This document shows, piece by piece, positions 57,342 to 64,000 of a stretch of DNA of 64,000 bases. The DNA comes from Streptomyces sp. Isolate_45 (GTDB lineage Bacteria > Actinomycetota > Actinomycetes > Streptomycetales > Streptomycetaceae). The stretch is from NCBI RefSeq assembly GCF_024721315.2, contig NZ_JANFAK020000008.1, positions 1 through 64,000 of the forward strand. Direction: 5' to 3'. The notes under the pieces are model-generated. The model worked only from the letters and a program-made list of their open reading frames with translations. It was not told where the DNA came from and searched no databases. Positions within the stretch are counted from its first letter, which is position 1. Each line of letters opens with the position of its first letter. The translations under genes and the position numbers were made by a program.

Positions 57342-57758
57342 TCAGATGACCCGCGTACAGCCGATGCGGGTACAGAACTCCTTGGCCAGCTCGACGTTGT
57401 TCCCGTCGTACATCGTGATGTAGACCCGCTGGACGCCCCCTGGGACATCGAGCGTCATCGTTCCTCGGATGGTCTGGTCCGGCTCGCCCGCGGTCGCGTA
57501 CGGGCTGCACTTGTCCTCTGTTCTCCAGTTGCCGTTCACCCCATGGGCGCAGACCTGGCGGAGGCCGCTCGCCCTGTGGACGGTGCCGGACACGCTGGCG
57601 CTGTACCCGTCGGTGAAGTGGATCGTTCCGGAAGTGGTGCTGTTGCCGTAGGCCATGCCGAAGGGCATGTCCACGGTGTTCACGGTGGCTTGCGCCGGCG
57701 TGGCGAAAGCGATGGCCGTCATCCCGGCCGCAGCTAACACCATCAGGGGCTTGCGCAT
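57342..57758 (-). CDS. Small secreted protein
   Basis: The ATG follows GAGAGGAAGAGTC. The 138-residue protein has a signal peptide (RKPLMVLAAAGMTAIAFATP, cleavage near AQA-TV at residue 25) and an extracellular beta-rich domain with four cysteines (VCAHG, DKCSP, EFCTRIGCTR), probably two disulfides. Its length and layout resemble small streptomycete inhibitors and secreted accessory proteins, but no family is clear. Confidence 0.7.
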   Translation of the reverse strand: MRKPLMVLAAAGMTAIAFATPAQATVNTVDMPFGMAYGNSTTSGTIHFTDGYSASVSGTVHRASGLRQVCAHGVNGNWRTEDKCSPYATAGEPDQTIRGTMTLDVPGGVQRVYITMYDGNNVELAKEFCTRIGCTRVI

Positions 57759-57969
57759 GACTCTTCCTCTCCGTCGGACGAACAGGGGGCGAGCAGAAGC
57801 GCCCGCCATGGTACTCACCACCAAACATGGACACGTCATGCCGCGCCTGCGGGGGACGGCCTCGGGATCAATCCCAATGCCAACCACGGTCCATGGATCC
57901 CCGAAGCAGCATCTGTCACTTGCGTGGCATGAGCCCCACCGGTTGCCCTGACAGTGAATCGCGGGTCCC

Positions 57970-58515
57970 CTACGGCCTACGGTTCGCCTCGGGGTTGGTG
58001 CCGGGCTCGAATTCGACGGGCGCGCCTTTTCGGTGCTTCTTGAAGCCGACGATCAGCATGCGGTGGCCCATGGCCTGACTGCTGGGACCGATCCAGTCCC
58101 GCAACCCCTTCCAGTCACTCGCGTCGACCAGCTCACGGCAACGCGGGCATGCGTAGAACCTGTCCCCGGATAGGAAGCTGCCACCGAGGCCGCTGATGCC
58201 GAACTCGTTGACCTCGTAGTACACGTTGGGGCCGGAGGCGGCACAGAAGTCGCAGACCAGGGAATCGTCTGGGGCGGCGCTGACGCCGTAGGGGGCCATC
58301 GCCTCGCCGTTCAGCGATGCGGTGTCGCGCTCGGCGAGGGCAGCGAGAAGCTGGTCTGCGAGGCGCGCCAGGGCCTCCCCGCCCTCTGCCCTGCCGTAGG
58401 CCAGGAGCCGGGCGGCTTCTTCCCCGTTGCCGTTGTTGCGGGCGGCGTGCACGCGCTTTACCAGGGTGTGGAGCCACGGGCCATCGGACGGGTCGAGCTC
58501 AATACGTTCGGTCAC
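57970..58515 (-). CDS. Hypothetical protein with zinc-binding pairs
   Basis: The 181-residue protein starts at GTG (TERIELDPSDGPWLHTLVKR). A helical N-terminus is followed by CDFCAASGPNVYYEVNEF and CPRCRELVDASDWKGL, two CxxC pairs that should bind one zinc. The C-terminus is basic. It is the last gene of a minus-strand series starting at 59617, after an 82-base gap. Function unknown. Confidence 0.65.
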   Translation of the reverse strand: MTERIELDPSDGPWLHTLVKRVHAARNNGNGEEAARLLAYGRAEGGEALARLADQLLAALAERDTASLNGEAMAPYGVSAAPDDSLVCDFCAASGPNVYYEVNEFGISGLGGSFLSGDRFYACPRCRELVDASDWKGLRDWIGPSSQAMGHRMLIVGFKKHRKGAPVEFEPGTNPEANRRP

Positions 58516-58597
58516 GCGCCCATTCTTCCGCGCCACCCCACGGCGATGGTGTGAACGGACGATTGTGGCCCGAGACTGGACGGTCGGGCCGTGCCCC

Positions 58598-58840
58598 CTA
58601 GAGGGGGGTCCAGACCGTTGGGTCGCCGCCGCGCCAGTCGAAGTGGTCCTCGTCGTGGAGGTCGACGGTGTCGGGATCGAGGCCGGCTCGGCGGAGGAAT
58701 TCAAGGACGTCGAGGGCGGAGTAGGCGCGGCCCAGGTCCTGCCCGCCGACACGGACGCGGCGACCGCCACGCCCGTCGACCGGGTGGACGACAACCCTCG
58801 GGTGCCCGGGAATGTTGTCACCTGGCGCGCAGCCGCTCAT
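58598..58840 (-). CDS. Small hypothetical protein
   Basis: The ATG overlaps the upstream stop (ATGA). The 80-residue protein has a strand-rich first half (RVVVHPVDGRGGRRVRVGGQ) and helices (AYSALDVLEFLRRAGLDPD), ending in DEDHFDWRGGDPTVWTPL. The pattern is compatible with a small nucleic-acid or substrate adaptor. No family. Confidence 0.6.
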   Translation of the reverse strand: MSGCAPGDNIPGHPRVVVHPVDGRGGRRVRVGGQDLGRAYSALDVLEFLRRAGLDPDTVDLHDEDHFDWRGGDPTVWTPL

Positions 58841-59169
58841 TCCAGCACTCCCAGGGCGGTGTCCGGGCGGCAGTGGATGCAGGGTGCCACGCCCTGGGCG
58901 AGCAAGGCCCGTATCTGCTCGGGGGGTGCGGGCGCACAGCGGCTCCGGGTGTCCCAGCAGTCCCCCTTGTGGATCCGGGCGGGCAGGCGGCCGACGCCGA
59001 TCCCGCGCTCTATCAGCCACGCGGGCGGATCTGGAGGCGGACGCCGGCGGGCGGCCAGGGCTGCGCGTTCCTCGGCCACCGCGAGGGCCTTCTCCGCGCG
59101 GCCGAGTTCCCCGCGCAGGTAGATGACCAGGGTCGACAGGCGGGGAACGTCGGGTGGGAGCTCGGACAT
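58837..59169 (-). CDS. Hypothetical protein with coiled coil and Cys pairs
   Basis: The 110-residue protein has a short N-terminal coiled coil (LRGELGRAEKALAVAEERAA) and a C-terminal segment with CWD, RCAP and PCIHC that could bind zinc. It overlaps both neighbours in the minus-strand chain. Function unknown. Confidence 0.6.
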   Translation of the reverse strand: MSELPPDVPRLSTLVIYLRGELGRAEKALAVAEERAALAARRRPPPDPPAWLIERGIGVGRLPARIHKGDCWDTRSRCAPAPPEQIRALLAQGVAPCIHCRPDTALGVLE

Positions 59170-59384
59170 CAGCGGTCCTGGGCGGCCGCCTGACGGGCGG
59201 CCTTACACGGCAAGCAGAGCGGTGAGGCCCCGACTCCGTAACGGCAACATTCAGTTCCGCAGGACGCGCAGGGACCGGTTTGGCTGCGGGCCCAGGTGGC
59301 GGGCTGCGGTCTCGCGTGCGAGACGGTGGGAGTGGTCACGGCAGGCTCCTCGGAGTGGGGCGAAAGGTAGGTCTCGACGGTCAT
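59169..59384 (-). CDS. Small zinc-ribbon-like protein
   Basis: The 71-residue protein has a Thr/Pro-rich N-terminus and a C-terminal Cys cluster (CASCGTECCRYG ... LCLPCK) typical of a small zinc ribbon. ATG start; one-base overlap with the next start. Function unknown. Confidence 0.6.
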   Translation of the reverse strand: MTVETYLSPHSEEPAVTTPTVSHARPQPATWARSQTGPCASCGTECCRYGVGASPLCLPCKAARQAAAQDR

Positions 59385-59617
59385 GCCGCTCGGACCCAGG
59401 TTCTACGTCGTGCCTGACGGCGCAGAGCCGTTCCGGCCGCCCGGGACCTGCCCGGCGCCGACCAGTACGGGTGAGCGTGCAGCCGGCAGGACAGCAGGAT
59501 CAGGCGACGCCGGAGCGCGGTTGCCCCGGCGCCACCGGGGAGAGCGGCCAGGGCGTCGTAGGTCCGCAGCCACTCTTCCTGAAGATCCACGAGATCCGTG
59601 GGAAAGCGGAATTTCAT
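59381..59617 (-). CDS. Small basic protein, first gene of the minus-strand chain
   Basis: The ATG at 59617 follows TTGGGGG. The 78-residue product (MKFRFPTDLVDLQEEWLRTY) is helical with a strongly basic C-terminus (RRQARRRTWVRAA). It lies divergent to the Ku gene, across the SOS-box-like site. Function unknown. Confidence 0.6.
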   Translation of the reverse strand: MKFRFPTDLVDLQEEWLRTYDALAALPGGAGATALRRRLILLSCRLHAHPYWSAPGRSRAAGTALRRQARRRTWVRAA

Positions 59618-59625
59618 CCCCCAAG

Positions 59626-59641
59626 TGAAACACGTGTTCGA
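59626..59641. promoter_or_regulatory. SOS-box-like site TGAAAC-ACGT-GTTCGA
   Basis: Actinobacterial LexA sites follow TCGAAC-N4-GTTCGA. Here the right half is perfect and the left half matches at 4 of 6. It lies between divergent genes, 93 bp before Ku and 9 bp before the minus-strand chain. DNA-damage induction of these genes is inferred. Confidence 0.5.
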
Positions 59642-59733
59642 ATATCTCCGCCAGGTGCACCAACGTGACACGCCGGCCCCGGACAGGTGGTGCGAGGCTG
59701 GAAGAAGGGGTCGGGTTCGACCACGGAGGCGTC

Positions 59734-60639
59734 GTGAAGGCGACATGGAACGGCGCGATCACCTTCGGACTTGTCACGATTTCTGTCGCCGTATACCCGG
59801 CTGTCGAGTCGCACACCGTCTCCTTCCGCCAGATCCACACAGCGGACGGGGGCCGCATCCGATACCGCAAGGTGTGCGAGATCGACGGCCAGGAGCTGAG
59901 CGCCGACGAGATCGGGCGTGGGTACGAGACCGCGACCGGCACCCTCGTCGAGGTGACAGACGCTGATCTTGACGGGCTTCCGCTCCCCACGGCGAAGGCC
60001 ATCGAGATCGTCGGCTTTGTGCCGGCCGAGAGCATCGACCCCATCCAGATCGGCGCCTCCTACTACCTGGGCGCCACCGGCGTGGCCGCGAAACCGTACG
60101 AGCTCCTGCGTCGCGCCCTCCTGCGGAGCAGCAAGGTGGCGGTCGCGAAGTTCGCGCTCCGGGACCGCGAGCGCCTGGGCCTCCTCCGTGTGATCGACGA
60201 CGTCATGGTCCTTCACGGCTTGAGATGGCCGGACGAGATCAGATCCGCCTCCCAGGTCACAGTGCCGGACGTCGAGGTGAGCGAGCGGGAGGTCGGCGCG
60301 GCCGTCACCTTGGCCGAGACCCTGACCGGCACCGACCTGAGCGAGATGCGCGACGAGTACCGGGAAGCGCTGGAGAAGGTCATCGAGGCCAAGGCTGCCG
60401 GAACACGCCCCGCGCTACCGGAGTCGGCCGCCCCCGAGGCTTCGGCACAGGTGGTTGACCTCATGGCGATGCTGGAGAAGTCCGTCAACGACGCCAAGGC
60501 CTCCCGCGGCGACACCGCCGACGCCACCGTCCACGACCTCCCGGTCAAGAAGGCCACGAAGAAGCCCCCCGCCGGAAAGACCGCGGCAGCGAAGCCGGCG
60601 AAGAAGACCACGAAGCGGTCACCGGGCCGAAGCGCCTGA
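59734..60639 (+). CDS. ku: Ku protein of non-homologous end joining
   Basis: The GTG at 59734 follows GGAGGCGTC; 23 more upstream codons are open without coding character. The 301-residue protein has the bacterial Ku core: VKATWNGAITFGLVTISVAV at the N-terminus, FRQIHTADGGRIRYRKVCEI, KAIEIVGFVPAESIDPI, YYLGATG and LRDRERLGLLRVIDDVMVLH. The C-terminal 60 residues are Lys/Ala-rich (KKATKKPPAGKTAAAKPAKK) as in other Streptomyces Ku proteins. Ku binds DNA ends with LigD. No ligase gene is nearby. Confidence 0.92.
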   Translation: MKATWNGAITFGLVTISVAVYPAVESHTVSFRQIHTADGGRIRYRKVCEIDGQELSADEIGRGYETATGTLVEVTDADLDGLPLPTAKAIEIVGFVPAESIDPIQIGASYYLGATGVAAKPYELLRRALLRSSKVAVAKFALRDRERLGLLRVIDDVMVLHGLRWPDEIRSASQVTVPDVEVSEREVGAAVTLAETLTGTDLSEMRDEYREALEKVIEAKAAGTRPALPESAAPEASAQVVDLMAMLEKSVNDAKASRGDTADATVHDLPVKKATKKPPAGKTAAAKPAKKTTKRSPGRSA

Positions 60640-60815
60640 GGGCACCGACCCCGCTGTCAGACGCTTCCCTGGCCTTTCCGATGGGCGTCAACCGGCTTGC
60701 CCGTATCCCCCGTGTTCGCGATCACGCTGACCCAAACAGGTGACGTTAGCCAGCCGGTACTCGGTGAGCCGTCATTGTGGCGAAGGACGGCTTCAATCGC
60801 GGGGAGTTCAGCGTC

Positions 60816-61820
60816 ATGATGTTCGAAACTGCAACCCTGGACATGGCTGCGATCAACTTTCCATCGAACGAGGAAATCGACGTCCTGCACGGCCCCGCAC
60901 TGCGGAGAACCGTCGAAGCCGGCATCAGCGGCGTCGCGGCGGCCACCGGAAGGCCGGCCGAGAAAGTTCAGAGCAAGCTTGCCAAGTCCACCGGCGTCAA
61001 GGTCTTGCAGGCCGCGGACGACGATGACCTGAGGGAGTGCCTGCACACCCTGCGGGTGTGGCTCAACGACCCTTCCTCCAATAAGCCGCCTGTTCACCGC
61101 CCCCGAGTCCAGCGCCCGGAGGGGATCGGACAGCTTCCTGTCCCCCGTACGGTCAAGCAGGCCAGCACGGATGGCTCCTGTGGCCTGTGCGCCGACCCGA
61201 TCAAGTCCGGCGATCTCGTTGGTCGAACCCGGGATCCCAAGGACAGCCGACTCCATGTACCGATGGGCTGGCTCTGTCAGCACTGCCTCTACGAGCGGCG
61301 CCACAAGCCGCGGCGGCGTGATGTGCTGCTGCGCATCTTTCATCACCTGTTCGCCGGCAGTGCAGTCGATCTGAACGCCTACGAGTGCGGCGTGCTGTTC
61401 ACCTGGCTGACTGAGGAACCCGGGCTCGTGTCCTCGGAGTCGTGGCAGAAGGATCCGCTGGACTCCACCCTTGCCCGGCTGCGGACCAGCCAAGAGGAGG
61501 GCAAGGCCGGCACCTGGATCGCTGTCCCGACTGCGTGCACCATCGTTGGCGTCCTGCGGGCAGCGGAAGCGCCAGCCACAGTCTCCCCCGCGGACTCGGC
61601 CCTCCTGGATGCCATCGCGCAGCACTTCGAGGAATGGGCAACCAATCCTGAAGGAGTTGAGTCACGCAGGTACGGCAGCGGCCCCGCATTCCGCGCTCAG
61701 GTCCTGGCCGTGACAACCCATCCGACCGTGCTGTCGGAGCGTGGCGGTCCTTTCGACCTTCACCACGCCTCTCCTGTGAACGAGCAGAACTGCATGCAAG
61801 GGGTGGCAGAGGAGGAGTGA
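60816..61820 (+). CDS. Hypothetical protein with a zinc-binding pair
   Basis: ATG 60816 is chosen for GGGGAG nine bases upstream; GTG 60777 is an alternative. The 334-residue protein (MMFETATLDMAAINFPSNEE) has helical ends and a CGLCADPIKSGD ... GWLCQHCLYERRHKPRRR segment near residues 125-170 that should bind zinc. It may be a DNA-binding or HNH-like protein, but I see no HNH motif. Function unknown. Confidence 0.6.
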   Translation: MMFETATLDMAAINFPSNEEIDVLHGPALRRTVEAGISGVAAATGRPAEKVQSKLAKSTGVKVLQAADDDDLRECLHTLRVWLNDPSSNKPPVHRPRVQRPEGIGQLPVPRTVKQASTDGSCGLCADPIKSGDLVGRTRDPKDSRLHVPMGWLCQHCLYERRHKPRRRDVLLRIFHHLFAGSAVDLNAYECGVLFTWLTEEPGLVSSESWQKDPLDSTLARLRTSQEEGKAGTWIAVPTACTIVGVLRAAEAPATVSPADSALLDAIAQHFEEWATNPEGVESRRYGSGPAFRAQVLAVTTHPTVLSERGGPFDLHHASPVNEQNCMQGVAEEE

Positions 61821-62125
61821 CATGCGTGAGACGGCTTTCCCGTCGGCGGCCGCAGTCTGCTCCGCACCCGCAGTCGACCACGTGTTCTCTGGCATCGAGT
61901 CGGTACCGGGTACTAGCCTGAGGGCAGGCCCCGCACGGGCCCAAGCCAGCCTCAGCCCATGACTTGGGGTGCTTTGAGGCGAAGGTGCCAGGACGGTGTC
62001 CCAGCGCATCAGTGCGAGAGCGACGCCAGTTCGTCGACGAACGTCTTCCGTATGTCCGCACAGTCATACTTCCTGCTGCGTGCATCGGGTCATGGGTAAC
62101 CGCTGTACGCCATCGGGGAGATCTC
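61821..62125. other. Intergenic stretch of 305 bp
   Basis: Frames open across this gap lack ribosome sites and coding-like codon use. I see no strong hairpin. It probably holds only the promoter of the 347-residue gene at 62126. Confidence 0.4.
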
Positions 62126-63169
62126 GTGGTCAAGAAGCACGGAAAGAAGCAGCGCGCACGGGCCAAGGCTCGACGTACCGGCGCCGGATACGCCTCCGCG
62201 GCCGCCGGCACCGCACACGAGCACACACCGCTGCCCGACATGGGCGTCCTGATGTCCGTCCCGCACGGCGGGGGGCGGCCGCTGAACCTTGAGCTCGCCG
62301 CCCGTCTGGTGGCCGCCTGCCGTACCGCGTGCAGGCCCTGCCAGACGTCATTGGCCCAGCAGATGCGCCTCCTGGAGAACAGGGCGACCCTGGCGGCGCT
62401 CGCGGGCACCCCCTTCGGGATCCTGCCCTCTGTCGGCTCGTTCGCGTCCGAGACGACCCGCGCATGGGCACTGCTCGCGCGGGCGGCGACCGCCGAGCGC
62501 CAGGGTGACGCGGCGCTCGCCGCGGTCGAGGCGATGGCGGATCCGCAGGCCTCGGAGTTGCTGGAGGACGCGCTCGATCACTGGGCCCTGGGCGGGGCGA
62601 GCCCTGAGGAGATCGCCGACATGATCCAGGTGGTCGACCTCCACCCCCAAGACCTCGGCTCGGACCCGGAGGAGGGCGCCGAGGAGGTCGACAAGTACGC
62701 GGACATCGTCCTGTTCAACGAGTTCGCCGACTCCAAGGGCTGGGCGGGCGGGGACTACACGCTGCACCCAGGGTACGTGGAACTGCCGGACGGACGGCCG
62801 TTGCCGCTGATCGCCCTTGAGCCCTGTGCCGAGCGGGCAGGCCTTGAGGACCTGCGTACCCGGTGCGGGTGGTCGCCGTGGAACGGCCGGGTGGATGCCT
62901 TCCCCGAGCTGGACGTCAACTGGCGTGTCCGCGCCCGCATCGGCGCCCAGGTGCTGGAGGAGCTCGCGCACACCGACGCCGGGGGCTGGGACGACATCCG
63001 GCTGTGGCGTGGTGAGGCAAAGGCGCCGCGCGACTGGTGGGACCTGCTCGACGTCGCGGGGCACACCCTGCTGTGCGGTCCCGTCGCATCCACCGATCCG
63101 CACGCGATCGGCGCGGCCGCCGAGGCCGGGCAGCTGACGGCCGTCGTCGCCCGCGCCCGGTTCTCCTGA
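62126..63169 (+). CDS. Hypothetical protein with basic N-terminus
   Basis: The GTG at 62126 follows GGGGAGATCTC. The 347-residue product starts with a basic segment (VKKHGKKQRARAKARRTGAG) that recurs at the N-terminus of many unassigned streptomycete and phage proteins. It then has helical and acidic domains, with NLELAARLVAACRTACRPCQ near residue 55 and HPGYVELPDGRPLPLIALEP at about 215. Function unknown. Confidence 0.6.
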   Translation: MVKKHGKKQRARAKARRTGAGYASAAAGTAHEHTPLPDMGVLMSVPHGGGRPLNLELAARLVAACRTACRPCQTSLAQQMRLLENRATLAALAGTPFGILPSVGSFASETTRAWALLARAATAERQGDAALAAVEAMADPQASELLEDALDHWALGGASPEEIADMIQVVDLHPQDLGSDPEEGAEEVDKYADIVLFNEFADSKGWAGGDYTLHPGYVELPDGRPLPLIALEPCAERAGLEDLRTRCGWSPWNGRVDAFPELDVNWRVRARIGAQVLEELAHTDAGGWDDIRLWRGEAKAPRDWWDLLDVAGHTLLCGPVASTDPHAIGAAAEAGQLTAVVARARFS

Positions 63170-63358
63170 CCCTCGCCACCCCTTCAGCGGCACGGAGTAT
63201 CCAGGCCCCGGTGCCGTCCGGCGCGAACGGGCAGTACCCGACTCGACCCGACCGCGCCGGGCGGTGCCGGGGGGAGCGGGGGTCCGGGGGTCGGCGAAGG
63301 CCCCCGCGACCACCGGCCCCAGCCCCCTGTCCACCCCACCGACCCGAACGGCGTCCAC

Positions 63359-63895
63359 ATGACCGAGACCACCGTGAACCTCTCCCAGATCGCCCAGCTC
63401 GCCCGGGTGGGCCGGGCCGCCGTCGCCAACTGGCGCCGCCGACACGAAGACTTCCCGCCGTCCGTCGGCGGCACCGAGACCAGCCCCCTCTTCCTCCAGA
63501 CGGCCGCCGAGCAATGGCTGCGCAACCACGACCGGATTCCCCCACCCCCCTCCGAGCCCAACACGCCGCGGCTGCCCGCGACCGTGACCTTCGCCAACGG
63601 CAGCACCGTCACGGTGCACGGTCCCGAGCTGCACACGGCACCCGCGTGGAACGGCTACGCGGACGAGGAGGCATTCAGCGGCTACATCGCCCCCGACCGT
63701 GACGGAATCCCCTGGCCCACCGCCTCAGCCCGGATCGACCTGCCCGGTCAGGCCCCGTTCGAGGTGACGAACGCCCACGTCGACATCAGCGGCTGGGGCG
63801 GCCGTATGAACTTCCTCAAGCTCATCTGGCCCACCGGGCAGCGCACCGTGTTGCCCGCCGATCCCACCGATCCGCAGACCATGGAGGCGCACTGA
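63359..63895 (+). CDS. Hypothetical protein with N-terminal helix-turn-helix
   Basis: The 178-residue product starts at ATG (MTETTVNLSQIAQLARVGRA). Residues 6-55 form an excisionase-like helix-turn-helix (AAVANWRRRHEDFPPSVGG, LFLQTAAEQWLRNH), as in N-terminal modules found in DNA-methylase and phage proteins. A beta-rich domain follows (ATVTFANGSTVTVHGPELHT). It is coupled by TGATG to the gene that runs off the window. Confidence 0.6.
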   Translation: MTETTVNLSQIAQLARVGRAAVANWRRRHEDFPPSVGGTETSPLFLQTAAEQWLRNHDRIPPPPSEPNTPRLPATVTFANGSTVTVHGPELHTAPAWNGYADEEAFSGYIAPDRDGIPWPTASARIDLPGQAPFEVTNAHVDISGWGGRMNFLKLIWPTGQRTVLPADPTDPQTMEAH

Positions 63896-64000
63896 TGACG
63901 GACACCCTCACCGAGACGGCGGCCGCGCCGCAGACGATCCCGCAGGCGCCGAGTTCGCAGGAGCCGAGTTGGCCGGAGGCCCTGGGCGCCCGTCGCCTGG
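63895..64000 (+). CDS. Start of a gene truncated by the window end
   Basis: ATG 63895 overlaps the preceding stop by one base. The 35 visible residues (MTDTLTETAAAPQTIPQAPS ... GARRL) form a disordered Ala/Pro-rich N-terminus. Nothing can be said about function. Confidence 0.55.
   Translation, partial: MTDTLTETAAAPQTIPQAPSSQEPSWPEALGARRL

Overview
The window is high-GC actinobacterial DNA, almost certainly Streptomyces. Supporting signs are strong G/C preference at third codon positions, many GTG starts, short GTGA/ATGA overlaps between genes, and families typical of streptomycete plasmids and integrative elements. It carries a replication locus, a relaxase module and a nearly complete VirB/VirD4-type transfer apparatus, so it is read as part of a large conjugative plasmid, plausibly linear, or an integrated relative. 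The first 72 bases are pure C and look like a sequencing or assembly artefact at a contig end.

Layout. 78-7260 (minus strand) is a nine-gene, mostly overlapping operon of membrane-anchored, coiled-coil and low-complexity proteins. A divergent GntR regulator (7784) with two palindromic operator candidates faces it. 8.7-12.1 kb holds an XRE-type regulator, a winged-helix replication initiator with iteron-like repeats inside its own gene, and a DnaB-like helicase; this arrangement recalls the rep1/rep2 loci of Streptomyces linear plasmids. 12.2-19.9 kb holds small accessory genes, a 559-bp element with 46-bp inverted ends, and a family of repeated promoter/hairpin leaders. One gene here has an in-frame TAG and another appears frameshifted.

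20.1-34.1 kb is the transfer region: candidate oriT, MobC-like protein, relaxase, a transglycosylase/NlpC peptidoglycan hydrolase, pilin-like protein, VirB8-like protein, VirB6-like channel protein, SCO6880-like protein, VirB4-like ATPase, VirD4-like coupling ATPase and a DUF4913-like protein. It differs from the single-ATPase TraB/FtsK system of small Streptomyces plasmids.

34.3-42.3 kb is the most unusual block: an XRE/TPR regulator, a possible 60-residue peptide read by translational coupling from a CTG codon, a methyltransferase, a free-standing AsnRS/AspRS-like synthetase core, a Nudix hydrolase, an APH-like kinase, an S66 (MccF-like) peptidase, an Mrp-like ATPase and a second methyltransferase. 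It may be an uncharacterised peptide or nucleotide natural-product pathway, or an immunity cassette.

42.5-64 kb holds a zeta-toxin-like pair, an SprT-like protease behind a 28-bp perfect palindrome, an inverted-repeat cassette with one membrane-protein gene, an operon with a nucleoside-deoxyribosyltransferase-like protein and a P-loop kinase, a tyrosine recombinase plus a chimeric fragment of it, a GIY-YIG-like protein, a large HTH protein, a secreted protein, a small minus-strand operon, a Ku gene with an SOS-box-like site, and several unrecognised genes. The last gene runs off the window.
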